From positions 1 through 64,000 of the forward strand of contig CAYGWM010000001.1 of the NCBI GenBank assembly GCA_964353555.1: a stretch of DNA of 64,000 nt, in the 5' to 3' direction. Source of the stretch: PR03 sp964353555. GTDB taxonomy: Bacteria; Myxococcota_A; UBA9160; PR03. A program made the position numbers and the translations under genes. Within the stretch, counting starts at the first letter, position 1. Each line of letters starts with the position of its first letter. Of this stretch, positions 27,944 to 36,814 are shown piece by piece. A model generated the notes under the pieces. It saw only the letters and a list, made by a program, of their open reading frames with translations. It did not search any database and was not told where the DNA came from.

Positions 27944-28318
27944 GTGACCGACACCATCCTGCTCGAAGGCATCCAGGTTCCCGCCGCGCTCGGCGTCACC
28001 GCAGCCGAGCGGCGCATGCGCCGGCCGGTGCTGCTCGACATCGAAGTCGAATACGACCTGCGCGCCTCCGGCCGCAGCGACCGGATCGGCAACACGCTCC
28101 ACTACAAGCGTATCTTCGAGGTGGTGGAAGACGTCGCCGCAAACCAGGAACACAAGCTGGTGGAGGCGCTCGGAGAGCGGATCGCGCGCGCGGTGCTCGA
28201 GAAGTTCGACGCGCCGGCGATCACCGTGACGGTGCGCAAGCCGAAGCCGATCAACGGAGTGCTCGAGCATGCGGGGGTACGGATACGGCGGACGCGGAAG
28301 GATCTCGGGTTGGGGTGA
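27944..28318 (+). CDS. folB: Dihydroneopterin aldolase
   Basis: This 124-residue protein fits FolB in length: the N-terminal DTILLEGIQVPAALGVTAAER, IEVEYDL, the catalytic-region HYKRIFEVVEDV, LVEALGERIA, and the C-terminal VTVRKPKPINGVLEHAGV with the substrate-binding lysine. It cleaves dihydroneopterin to 6-hydroxymethyldihydropterin in folate synthesis. GTG 27944 lies 2 bp after moaA, indicating an operon of two pterin-pathway genes. Confidence 0.9.
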   Translation: MTDTILLEGIQVPAALGVTAAERRMRRPVLLDIEVEYDLRASGRSDRIGNTLHYKRIFEVVEDVAANQEHKLVEALGERIARAVLEKFDAPAITVTVRKPKPINGVLEHAGVRIRRTRKDLGLG

Positions 28319-28418
28319 GCTTCGGCTCGTGGGTCGCTCGCAAGAGTTCCGGCTCCCCGCAGTGCCACGAGTGCTGGTACCTTCGGGAGGACTCCTTCCA
28401 CTCGACGGAGGTTGAACC

Positions 28419-28790
28419 ATGAGTGAGCGAACGCTCTATGAACGTCTCGGCGGCTACGACGCCATCGCTGCGGTGGCAGGTGACCTGTTGCCGCGATTGC
28501 AAGCGGATTCCGGATTGGCTCGATTCTGGCAGCATCGCGGCGAGGATGGAGTCGCGCGCGAGAAGCAGCTGCTGATCGACTTCCTCTGCTCGAACGCGGG
28601 AGGCCCGCTCTACTACACCGGGCGCGACATGAAGACGTCGCATCGAGGGATGAAGATCAGCGCGGGCGATTGGGCTGCATTCATTGGACACCTGAACGCG
28701 ACGTTGGCGGCGTTTCAGGTACCGCCCACCGAACGCGATCAGGTCGTCGCGTTCGTGCAGAGCACGAAGGCCGACATCGTCGAGGCGTGA
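28419..28790 (+). CDS. glbN: Group I truncated haemoglobin
   Basis: The 123-residue protein begins with the 2-on-2 globin start TLYERLGGYDAIAAV and has the proximal histidine at His75 in MKTSHRGMKI, preceded by LCSNAGGPLYYTGRDM. Group I members bind O2 and detoxify nitric oxide. A GGAGG site seven bases before the ATG supports the start. It lies directly upstream of the siroheme reductase gene, so a joint role in nitrogen-oxide or sulfite metabolism is possible. Confidence 0.88.
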   Translation: MSERTLYERLGGYDAIAAVAGDLLPRLQADSGLARFWQHRGEDGVAREKQLLIDFLCSNAGGPLYYTGRDMKTSHRGMKISAGDWAAFIGHLNATLAAFQVPPTERDQVVAFVQSTKADIVEA

Positions 28791-28886
28791 GTTCGGCCGT
28801 TTGGACGGCACGAACCCCTCGGGGTCATCTCGCGAACCAGCGGGCGATCCCGCTACTCTGGCGAGTCCCGCGCCCCCGGAGCCTCG

Positions 28887-30659
28887 ATGACCTGGACCCC
28901 CTCCGACAAGCCCTCCGTGACGCTCGCCGACTCGAAGCTCGAGGAGATGTCGAAGAACGAGCGGATCAAGGTGGCGAGCCAGGGGCTGTTCTTCGTTTCC
29001 GACGGCAAGACGACGCACACCTTCGCGGACGAGGTCGACGCGCTCTCGAGGGGCGAGGCCGAAACGATCGGCGGCGAGGCCAAGGAACTCTCGAAGTTCT
29101 TCGGGATCTACCGGCAGCAGATCCGCGGCGAGCGCGGTCGCAAGACCGGCGAGCACGTCTTCATGGTGCGCATCAAGTGCCCCGCCGGTGGCGAGCTGAG
29201 CGCGAAGCAGTGGGCCGCGCTCGACGACGCTTCCGAGCAATTCGCCGACGGCACGATCCGCATCACGTCGCGCCAGGGCGTCCAATATCACTACGTGCAC
29301 GGTCCGAAGCTGGCGCCGCTGGTGCGCTTCCTGAACCGCCACTACCGCGAGGAAGCGACGCTCAGCGCCTGCGGCGACGTGAACCGCAACGTGATGGCGT
29401 CGCCGGTGGACGGCCTGCTCGGTCCGGGCGATCCACGCGGCCGTGAGCTGGCGGTGACGCTCGCGGGCGAACTCGCGCCGCGGTCGTCGTCGTACTTCCA
29501 GATCTTCCTCACCGACGCCGACGGCCGCACCGTCGCGCCGATGCACAGCGACGAGCCGCTCTACGGACCGCAGTACCTGCCGCGCAAATTCAAGATCGGC
29601 ATCGCGCACCCGGACGACAACTCGATCGACGCGTTGACGCAGGACGTCGGTCTCATCCCCGTGCTCGTGAATCGGCCTGATGGGAAAGAGGGCTTCGCGA
29701 GCGACGGCTCGCTGTGGGATCTCTACTCGGGCGGCGGCCTCGGCCAGTCGCACAACAATCCGCAGACCGCGCCGCTGCTCGGGATGTATCTCGGTCGCAT
29801 CGCGCGCGATCAGGTGGTCGGCGCGGTGAAGGCGATCGTCACGCTGCAGAAGGAGCAGGGCGACCGTCGCGACCGCAAGCAGGCGCGCTGGAAGTACACG
29901 ATCCGGCGTCTCGGTCTCGACTTCGTGAAGCGAACGCTCGTCGCGCGTTTCGGGATCCGCCTCGAAGACGCCGCGCCGCAGCCGATCGCGCCGGGTCTCT
30001 TGCACCTCGGTTTCAGCGACGCGCTCGACGGCTCGAGCTTCTACGGCATATCGATCGAGAACGGCCGCGTGAGGCCGCCGCAGCGCAAGGCGATCCGAGA
30101 AGCCGCTGTGACGCTCGGGCTCGGCGTGCGCATGACGGCGCACCAGGATGTGATTCTGACCAACGTGCGCGATCGCGTCGCTCTGCTCGCGATTCTAGAT
30201 CGCCACGGCATGGCGCGTCCCGAGGCGGTGTCGCGCGCACGCAGCCTCGGTATCGCGTGTCCCGCGAAGCCGACTTGCGGCCTCGCGATGACCGAAGCGG
30301 AGAACATCCTGCCGCACTACTTCGACGCGCTCGAAGCCGCCGGCCTAGGCGACGTCGACCTCGAAGTCCGCATGACGGGCTGCCCGAACAACTGCGCCAG
30401 GCCGCCGTCCGCCGAGATCGGCATCTTCGGCTACGGCAAGAACGATCACGTGCTGCTCGCGGGCGGCTCGCGCCGCGGCACGCGCCTCGCGTCGGTGCTC
30501 TACCCGCGCATCTCCGAAGAACAGATGGTTCCCGCGCTGGTCGGCCTGTTCCGCGTCGTGAAGGAGCGCTGCCCCGCCGGCACGCCCCCCGGCGACTGGA
30601 TCGCCGCCACCGACTTCGCCCAACTCCGCACCTGGATCGCCCTCGCCCCCCCCACCTGA
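28887..30659 (+). CDS. Siroheme-[4Fe-4S] sulfite/nitrite reductase
   Basis: The 590-residue protein has two ferredoxin-like half-domains and two siroheme domains. The cluster ligands are in CPAKPTC (near residue 458) and MTGCPNNC, the C-x5-C...C-x3-C pattern of this family. RQGVQYHYVH and ACGDVNRNVM are siroheme-pocket motifs. It reduces sulfite to sulfide or nitrite to ammonia; one sequence cannot separate CysI-type from NirA-type, and no cysJ, nirD or sir partner is adjacent, so a ferredoxin donor is likely. The gene ends 5 bp before a palindromic repeat. Confidence 0.9.
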   Translation: MTWTPSDKPSVTLADSKLEEMSKNERIKVASQGLFFVSDGKTTHTFADEVDALSRGEAETIGGEAKELSKFFGIYRQQIRGERGRKTGEHVFMVRIKCPAGGELSAKQWAALDDASEQFADGTIRITSRQGVQYHYVHGPKLAPLVRFLNRHYREEATLSACGDVNRNVMASPVDGLLGPGDPRGRELAVTLAGELAPRSSSYFQIFLTDADGRTVAPMHSDEPLYGPQYLPRKFKIGIAHPDDNSIDALTQDVGLIPVLVNRPDGKEGFASDGSLWDLYSGGGLGQSHNNPQTAPLLGMYLGRIARDQVVGAVKAIVTLQKEQGDRRDRKQARWKYTIRRLGLDFVKRTLVARFGIRLEDAAPQPIAPGLLHLGFSDALDGSSFYGISIENGRVRPPQRKAIREAAVTLGLGVRMTAHQDVILTNVRDRVALLAILDRHGMARPEAVSRARSLGIACPAKPTCGLAMTEAENILPHYFDALEAAGLGDVDLEVRMTGCPNNCARPPSAEIGIFGYGKNDHVLLAGGSRRGTRLASVLYPRISEEQMVPALVGLFRVVKERCPAGTPPGDWIAATDFAQLRTWIALAPPT

Positions 30660-30663
30660 GTTG

Positions 30664-30818
30664 TTGACTCGTGTTGACTCGGGGACGCGTTGACTCGGGG
30701 ACGTTCGTTGCGCCGGTTGACTTGGGGACGTTGGTTGCGCGAGTTGCGTCCAGGAACGTCCCCAACGCAAACGGCGCAACCAACGTCCCCAACGCAACTC
30801 GAGCAACGAACGTCCCCG
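30664..30818. repeat. Compound palindromic element (REP-like) upstream of cofG
   Basis: Three direct copies of TTGACTCG (30664, 30674, 30690) lead into two nested inverted repeats: a 16-bp pair, 30696-30711 with 30803-30818, and a perfect 19-bp pair, 30722-30740 with 30774-30792. A 6-bp inner hairpin (30744-30749 with 30765-30770) closes the structure. Both long arms contain GGGGACGTT, and a further AACGTCCCC lies in the loop. The modular nesting and GGGGAC heads echo the element at 17.7 kb. It fills most of the 197-bp gap between the reductase and cofG and is non-coding. Confidence 0.82.
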
Positions 30819-30856
30819 ACGCAACGGCGCGTGCTAGGTTCCGGGGGGCGCGCAGT

Positions 30857-32119
30857 ATGCGAGGATGTTTGGTGGATCTGCCGTCGGCCGATGCTTCGCT
30901 TTCGGTCCGCGAGGTCGAGTCGATCACGCAGGGCGCCGTGGATGTCGGTCGTCTCGAGCGCGCGCCTGCGGAGCGACTTGGGCGCCAGCTGCTCGCCGAT
31001 GCGCGCATTCTCGAAGCGGTCGCCGCGGCGGCTGCGGACGCGAAGCAGCGCTCGCGCGGCGCGGTCGTCACCGTCGCGCGCAATGTGTTCATCCCGCTGA
31101 CGAACCTGTGCCGCGACCGCTGCACGTACTGCACCTTCGCGAAGCGACCCGGCGACGCCGGCGCGAAGTCGTACACGCTGGCGGAAGTGGCCGAGGTTTC
31201 GCGAAATGCTGCGAGCGCGGGTTGCACCGAGGCGCTCTTCTGTCTGGGCGACAAGCCCGAGCTCGCGTTCGAGAGCTATCGCGACTGGCTCGCGGCGCAG
31301 GGCTACCCGAGCACGGCCGCGTATCTGGTCGAGGCGTGTCGCGTGGCGGCTATGCAGGGGATGCTCCCACACACCAACGCGGGGCTGCTCACGCAGCAGC
31401 AGATGGACGCGCTGCGGCCGTGGAACGCGTCGATGGGACTGATGCTCGAGACCACCAGCGAGCGACTGTGCCAGAAGGGCGGGGCGCACCACGCCGCGCC
31501 CGACAAGAAGCCGGAGCTGCGGCTGCGCATGCACCGCGAAGCCGGCGAGCTTCGCGTCCCGTTCACGACTGGAATGCTGATGGGCATCGGCGAGACGACC
31601 GACGAGCGCGTCGACACGCTGTTCGCAATTCGCGAACTCTCGGATCGCTACGGCCACATCCAGGAAGCGATCATCCAGCCGTTCCATCCCAAGACCGCGA
31701 CCAAGATGAGCGAGCGCCCGACACCGGAAGAGGACGATGTGGTCGGCTGGGTCGCGCTGGCGCGGCTCGTGCTCGGCCCCGATGTGAGCGTGCAAGCGCC
31801 GCCGAACCTGGCGAACCTGTCCGGTGATCGATTGCTCGACCGCCTGCTCCGCGCCGGCGCCGACGACTTCGGCGGCGTCTCGCCGATGACGATCGATTTC
31901 ATCAACCCGGAAGCGCCGTGGCCGAAGCTCGATACGCTGCGCCGTCGCACCGAAGCGGCCGGCCAGACGCTGCGCGAGCGGCTGCCGGTATATCCAGAAT
32001 TTCTGACGAGCAAGCCCGACTACTTCGATGCTTCGATGCGCGAGCGCTGCGAAGCGCTCGCCGACAGGACCGGCTACGCACGCACGCGCGCCACCGCGCA
32101 AAGCGAGGAAGCGGCATGA
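30857..32119 (+). CDS. cofG: 7,8-didemethyl-8-hydroxy-5-deazariboflavin synthase subunit CofG
   Basis: In this 420-residue radical SAM protein the N-terminal helical region (1-75) is followed by CRDRCTYCTF with cysteines 85, 89 and 92. EALFCLGDKPE, LPHTNAGLLT, LMLETTSERL and ADDFGGVSPMT are CofG hallmarks. Together with CofH it builds the deazaflavin FO from tyrosine and a flavin precursor, the core of coenzyme F420. ATG 30857 sits 38 bp after the palindromic repeat; GTG 30872 is an alternative. Its stop overlaps the cofH start as ATGA. Confidence 0.94.
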   Translation: MRGCLVDLPSADASLSVREVESITQGAVDVGRLERAPAERLGRQLLADARILEAVAAAAADAKQRSRGAVVTVARNVFIPLTNLCRDRCTYCTFAKRPGDAGAKSYTLAEVAEVSRNAASAGCTEALFCLGDKPELAFESYRDWLAAQGYPSTAAYLVEACRVAAMQGMLPHTNAGLLTQQQMDALRPWNASMGLMLETTSERLCQKGGAHHAAPDKKPELRLRMHREAGELRVPFTTGMLMGIGETTDERVDTLFAIRELSDRYGHIQEAIIQPFHPKTATKMSERPTPEEDDVVGWVALARLVLGPDVSVQAPPNLANLSGDRLLDRLLRAGADDFGGVSPMTIDFINPEAPWPKLDTLRRRTEAAGQTLRERLPVYPEFLTSKPDYFDASMRERCEALADRTGYARTRATAQSEEAA

Positions 32120-33363
32120 GTCTCGAGAAACTCTACGGTGCCATCTCGAAGCCGATCGGCGACGTGCTCGATCGCGCGCTCGCCGGTCGCGAGCTGTCGG
32201 TCGCCGACGCGACATTGCTGCTCGGCGCGCAGGGCGCCGACCTGCTCGCGCTGATGCAGGCCGCCGACGTCGCGCGGCGCGAAGACAAGGGTGACCTCGT
32301 CACCTACGTCGTCTGCCGGAACATGAACTTCACCAACGTCTGTTACGTCGGCTGCTCCTACTGCGGCTTCTCGCGACACAAAGACGACGCCGACGCCTAC
32401 GACCATCCGATGGAGGCGCTCGTCGCGAAGGGTCGCGACGCGGCCCTGCGCGGCGCCACCGAGTTCTGCATCCAGGGCGGCATCCATCCCGAGAAGGATC
32501 ACACCCACTACCGCGAGATCCTGACGTCGCTGAAGGCAGCCTTCCCGCAGATCCACATCCATGCGTTCTCGCCCGAGGAGATCGATCACGGCCACAAGAA
32601 GAGTGGCATGGCGCTCGCCGATTATCTGACGTGGTTGAAAGACGCCGGCCTCGGGACCATCCCCGGAACGGCTGCCGAAATCCTCGACGATGAGATCCGC
32701 CAGGTGATCGAGCCGCGCAAGCTCGGCAGCGCGCGCTGGATCGAGATCATCGAAGCCGCGCACCGCGTCGGCCTGCGCTCGACCGCGACCGTGATGTATG
32801 GACACATCGAGCAGGCGCGTCACGTCGCGGCGCATCTGGGCACGATCCGCGAGATCCAGAAGCGCACCGGCGGCTTCACCGAGTTCGTGCCGCTCGGTTT
32901 CATCCACGAGAAGAACCGGCTCTTCCAGCACCTGCACGCGCGGCCCGGTTCATCGGGACCGGAAGACATGCGCGTCGTCGCCGTCGCGCGACTGTTCCTG
33001 CGGCCGTGGATCCCGAACATCCAGATGTCGTGGGTGAAGATGGGGACCAAGCTCGCGCAGTTCGCGCTGCTGTCGGGCGCGAACGATTTCGGCGGCACGC
33101 TGATGGAGGAGTCGATCTCGCGCGAGTCCGGCTCGCAGCACGGCGAGAACCTGCCGCCCGAGGAGTTCCGCCGGCTGATCCGCGAAATGGGTCGCACCCC
33201 CGCCGAGCGCAGCACCAAGTACGAGATCCTGCGCGTGTTCGCGGATCCCGCGGAGGATCCGCCGAGCCTCGAACCGGAACGCAAGAAGGATCTCGCTGGG
33301 CCGGCGCGCTGGAAGAAACAGGGCGAGAAGAATCCGCTGCGCGTGGCGGGGACGGGCGCCTAG
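32116..33363 (+). CDS. cofH: 5-amino-6-(D-ribitylamino)uracil-tyrosine 4-hydroxyphenyl transferase CofH
   Basis: The 415-residue radical SAM protein has CYVGCSYCGF (cysteines 76, 80, 83), GATEFCIQGGIHPE, HIHAFSPEEIDHG, GTAAEILDDEIR and the late GANDFGGTLMEE, all diagnostic of CofH. It joins a tyrosine-derived radical to 5-amino-6-ribitylaminouracil; CofG completes FO. Many actinomycetes fuse the two as FbiC, but here they are separate, overlapping by 4 bp. Genes for lactyl or glutamyl attachment (cofC, cofD, cofE) are not in the window. Confidence 0.95.
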   Translation: MSLEKLYGAISKPIGDVLDRALAGRELSVADATLLLGAQGADLLALMQAADVARREDKGDLVTYVVCRNMNFTNVCYVGCSYCGFSRHKDDADAYDHPMEALVAKGRDAALRGATEFCIQGGIHPEKDHTHYREILTSLKAAFPQIHIHAFSPEEIDHGHKKSGMALADYLTWLKDAGLGTIPGTAAEILDDEIRQVIEPRKLGSARWIEIIEAAHRVGLRSTATVMYGHIEQARHVAAHLGTIREIQKRTGGFTEFVPLGFIHEKNRLFQHLHARPGSSGPEDMRVVAVARLFLRPWIPNIQMSWVKMGTKLAQFALLSGANDFGGTLMEESISRESGSQHGENLPPEEFRRLIREMGRTPAERSTKYEILRVFADPAEDPPSLEPERKKDLAGPARWKKQGEKNPLRVAGTGA

Positions 33364-33467
33364 CCACACTGCTGCGTTTCCGCACCGGCGCGCGGCTCGC
33401 TCGGTCTCGGATTCCTGGTGCACGCTATCGTTGCCGCCGAATCTCTGGGCGCAGCGGCGGAGCGAGT

Positions 33468-34493
33468 GTGGCGATCGACGACATCCCGGACCGGACCCAA
33501 ACATGGGACGCCGGAGACGACGCTCCGATCGTCTCCGTGATTCTGCCGGTCTACAACGAGCGGGAGACCCTCCCGGCACTCGAGACCCGGCTCCTGCCCG
33601 TGCTGCGGGATTGCGCCGGCGACCGCTTCGAAGTGATCCTGGTCGATGACGGAAGTCTGGACGGCTCGGCGCAGATCCTCGACGCCTTCCATGCGCGGGA
33701 CCCGCGTCTCAAGGTGATCCACTTCTCGCGCAACTTCGGCCATCAGTCCGCGCTGCAGGCGGGGCTCGACGTGGCGGTCGGAGCCGCGGTGATCCTGATG
33801 GACGCGGACATGCAGGATCCACCGGAGGTCGTGCGGCAGCTCGTCGATCAATGGAAGCGCGGCTACGAAGTCGTCTACGCCGTCCGGCGTCGGCGCATGG
33901 AAAGCAGACTGAAACGGGCCGCCTACGCCGTCTTCTATCGAACGCTCAGGACCATCGCCGAGATCGACGTGCCGCTGGATTCGGGAGACTTCTGTCTGAT
34001 CGATCGACGCGTGGTGCGGGCGCTGAACGACCTGCCCGAGCGAAATCGGTTCCTGCGCGGCCTGCGGAGCTGGGTCGGGTTCCGCCAGATCGGCGTCGAG
34101 TACGATCGCGAGGCGCGCTACGGAGGCGATTCGAAATACACGCTCGGCAAGCTCATCCGTCTCGCGTTGTCCGGCTACATCGGATTCTCAGCCGTTCCGC
34201 TGCGCGCAGCCGTGTGGCTCGGAGTCTCGGCCGCGGCAACCGGGTTCCTGATCGCGATCTGGGCGCTCGCGACGAAGCTCTGGGGCGTGTACACACCGCG
34301 CGGTTGGCTCTCTACCGTCGCCGTCATCCTGTTCATCGGCGGCGTGCAGCTCCTGATCCTGGGCGTGATCGGCGAGTATCTGAGTCGCGTCTACGACGAG
34401 GTTCGCCAGCGGCCTCTCTACATCGTTCGCTCGCGTCTGGGCTTTGGATCGCGCGAAGGCGCAGCCGATGCACGAGACATCGAGTCGCGATGA
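33468..34493 (+). CDS. GtrB/ArnC-like polyprenyl-phosphate glycosyltransferase (GT2)
   Basis: This 341-residue protein has a GT-A domain with VSVILPVYNERETLPAL, VILVDDGSLDGS, MDADMQDPPEVV and the acceptor motif RNRFLRGLRSWVGFRQ, then two membrane helices near the C-terminus (ISFSAVPLRAAV-like and STVAVILFIGGVQLLILGVI). The SxNFGHQSAL and YGGDSKYTLGKL stretches match undecaprenyl-phosphate glucosyl/mannosyl transferases. GTG 33468 with GGAG upstream is chosen. The membrane protein that follows would use the lipid-linked sugar. Confidence 0.88.
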   Translation: MAIDDIPDRTQTWDAGDDAPIVSVILPVYNERETLPALETRLLPVLRDCAGDRFEVILVDDGSLDGSAQILDAFHARDPRLKVIHFSRNFGHQSALQAGLDVAVGAAVILMDADMQDPPEVVRQLVDQWKRGYEVVYAVRRRRMESRLKRAAYAVFYRTLRTIAEIDVPLDSGDFCLIDRRVVRALNDLPERNRFLRGLRSWVGFRQIGVEYDREARYGGDSKYTLGKLIRLALSGYIGFSAVPLRAAVWLGVSAAATGFLIAIWALATKLWGVYTPRGWLSTVAVILFIGGVQLLILGVIGEYLSRVYDEVRQRPLYIVRSRLGFGSREGAADARDIESR

Positions 34494-34560
34494 AGCCGGA
34501 TTGCGCGGAAGAGCGTCGCGCCATTGAGGCTCGGCATCCGTGGTGCCGCGGAAGTGCGCG

Positions 34561-36780
34561 ATGTCGCCGGTGAGTGACGACCCCTTCCGATCCCGATCTG
34601 CGCCGTCTCGGCGCACGGATTTGATCGTCCTGTCGGGCATCATCGCGTCGTCCGTGGCCGTGACCGCGCTCCCCATATTCTTGTCGGGGCATCTCCATCA
34701 CGACACGCTCGGCGTCTTTCCATACTTCCTGGACAACTTCGTATCGCTGTACCGCTTCGGAGAACCAGCCTGGTGGTCTCCCAAGATCAGCTTCGGATTC
34801 CCGACGTACTTCTATGCCCTCGTCGGAATCGTCAACGCCGGCAAGCCGGCATTCATGTTCGTGGGGCTGCTGGTCTGGATGCTGGGACGGCTCGGCATCG
34901 ACATTCCCGACATGGTTCCCGTGTACATCTTCTACTTCGCCGTGCTGCTTCCCGCGTTGTTCGTGGTCGGCGTGGGACTCGTCGCGCGACGACTGCTCCG
35001 TTCGCGGGTGGCGCTTCTCTATGTGATGATCGTCGCGGCGTTCTCGCCCGGTGTGATCCTGAATCTGACCGACCCGGGAATGCTCGAGTACATGGCCTAT
35101 TGCCTGTTCTGCGTCGCGGCCTACTTCGACTTCGTCGCCAGACCGAGCGCGCGGTCGTTTGCGCTCTTGTGTCTCTGCGGTGGGCTGATCAGCCTCGCCT
35201 TCAGCCAGTACGCTCTGATGACTGCGATTCCGTGGCTTCCGCTCCTCGTGATCACTTCGGCGGCAGTCTCGAAGTCGGCGCGAGCGGCGCTTCGGAGTGT
35301 GCCCATCTGGCAATGGGCGGCGGCGGCGATGCTGATCGTCGTGACGGCTTTGCCGAGCCTGATCGCTTATGCGCAGCAGCGCGACGAGACGACCCAGTAC
35401 TCGCTGGACGGTTTCGAGTATTCCTTCTCCCGCATCAAGCCGGGGAACCCGCTCGAGTTCCTGCTCGCTAGCGTGCCGGCGATCACGTTCGAATGGGACG
35501 ACTACCATCAAGGTGAGGACGCGCCCATCTCGGAGTTCAGGGCGGACGGGCTCGAGCGAGGCCGGCCCGGCGGCTTCGACTATCTGGGTGTGCTCGCCAT
35601 TCCACTCGCGGCGCTGGGATTGGTGTACGGCCGTCGCCGTCTGCGGGTTCCGCTGTTCATCATGCTGGTAGCGGCGATGACCGTCCTCGCGCTGCCGGGC
35701 TTCAGCCCGCTGTTCTCGCTGCTCCTCGCCTTCCCCTCGCCCCTGCGGAGCATGAATCACTACGGCGATCTGCTGTATCGCGGCGGTGGATTCCTGCTGC
35801 TGCTCTTTGCGGCAGGCATGGGTCTCGAAGCGGCGCTGCGGCGTCGCGCCGTTCTCGAGCGGCTCGCGCCGCTCCTTGCCGCCACCAGCGTCGTGTCGCT
35901 GGGTGTCTGGTTCCACTTCGGACGGCCGGCGCAGAGTCTAGTGGGATTCTGCATGGCGCTGACGGTCTGTTTCCTGGTGGTGTTGCTGTGGGCCGCTCGT
36001 CTGCCGCGAAGGAGCGGCTCTCGGCTGCTCGCTGCTGGCATCCTGGGGCTTACCGCGATCGACGTCTCGACCGCCGCATTCTGGCACATCCGCCTCCTGG
36101 TCATCGGTGAGCGCCAGCACTACGGACTCGGAGCAGGGCAGGGTCGCGACGATCCCTATCCCGAAACCCAGGTCGCGGTGCTGATGCGCGAGACCAAGAA
36201 GATGGGCGAACGCGGCCTGCCTCTGGAGCGGATTCCATCGGTGAGCGCGTTCTGCAGCGCGCACACCTACGAGGATCTGCCGTCCGCGAGCGATTTCGAG
36301 CGCGCTCTCGACGTACCCAAGGCGGAACGTTCCCTGCCGCTGCCTGCGACGCTGCGGGACGACGAATCGCTGCGCGCCTTCTTCGACCGACCTCCGGGGC
36401 AACCCTGCAAGACCTGGCTCGAACACGGCGGAAGCTTCAACTCGAAGCACGTGGTCGTCACCGCGGACCAGCCGACTCTCGTGCTCTTCGGCGACGCCTA
36501 CGCGAAAGAGTGGCGCGCTACCGTCGATGGGATCCCGACACCCGTTCATCGCGCATTCGGAGCCTTCAAGGCGGTGTCCGTGCCTGCCGGCAAGTCTGAT
36601 CTGCGACTCCGCTTCGAGCCGCCGTTGGTCGGCAAGGCGCTCGGGGGCGCCTACCTGGTCATGGTGGTGCTGGGACTCGTCGTGCTGCGGATGCCGCCGG
36701 ACCGCGGGCCCTCCGGAACATCGTTTGCATCCTCGTCGCGACGAGACCGCCGACCGGAAGAACACAGCCAGCTGCGATAG
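34561..36780 (+). CDS. YfhO-like polytopic membrane protein
   Basis: This protein of about 739 residues has an N-terminal helix (LIVLSGIIASSVAVTALPIF), about twelve further hydrophobic segments and a C-terminal beta domain with LFGDAYAKEWRATVDGIPT and LRLRFEPP, the same module as in the minus-strand YfhO-like gene at 19.3-21.6 kb. Outer-loop SPLRSMNHYGDLLYR resembles YfhO proteins. Probable role: transfer of a polyprenyl-linked sugar on the outer leaflet. ATG 34561 is preferred; GTG 34540 is possible. A methyltransferase follows 34 bp on. Confidence 0.8.
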   Translation: MSPVSDDPFRSRSAPSRRTDLIVLSGIIASSVAVTALPIFLSGHLHHDTLGVFPYFLDNFVSLYRFGEPAWWSPKISFGFPTYFYALVGIVNAGKPAFMFVGLLVWMLGRLGIDIPDMVPVYIFYFAVLLPALFVVGVGLVARRLLRSRVALLYVMIVAAFSPGVILNLTDPGMLEYMAYCLFCVAAYFDFVARPSARSFALLCLCGGLISLAFSQYALMTAIPWLPLLVITSAAVSKSARAALRSVPIWQWAAAAMLIVVTALPSLIAYAQQRDETTQYSLDGFEYSFSRIKPGNPLEFLLASVPAITFEWDDYHQGEDAPISEFRADGLERGRPGGFDYLGVLAIPLAALGLVYGRRRLRVPLFIMLVAAMTVLALPGFSPLFSLLLAFPSPLRSMNHYGDLLYRGGGFLLLLFAAGMGLEAALRRRAVLERLAPLLAATSVVSLGVWFHFGRPAQSLVGFCMALTVCFLVVLLWAARLPRRSGSRLLAAGILGLTAIDVSTAAFWHIRLLVIGERQHYGLGAGQGRDDPYPETQVAVLMRETKKMGERGLPLERIPSVSAFCSAHTYEDLPSASDFERALDVPKAERSLPLPATLRDDESLRAFFDRPPGQPCKTWLEHGGSFNSKHVVVTADQPTLVLFGDAYAKEWRATVDGIPTPVHRAFGAFKAVSVPAGKSDLRLRFEPPLVGKALGGAYLVMVVLGLVVLRMPPDRGPSGTSFASSSRRDRRPEEHSQLR

Positions 36781-36814
36781 CGGCGTTCGCAGCTTCATCG
36801 TACGCGGAGACGAG

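Noticed and set aside
30664..30700. Three TTGACTCG direct copies considered as the start of a CRISPR array.
   Set aside because: Repeat units are only 8 bp and spacing is 2-8 bp; the rest is inverted repeats, which fits a palindromic element and not CRISPR.
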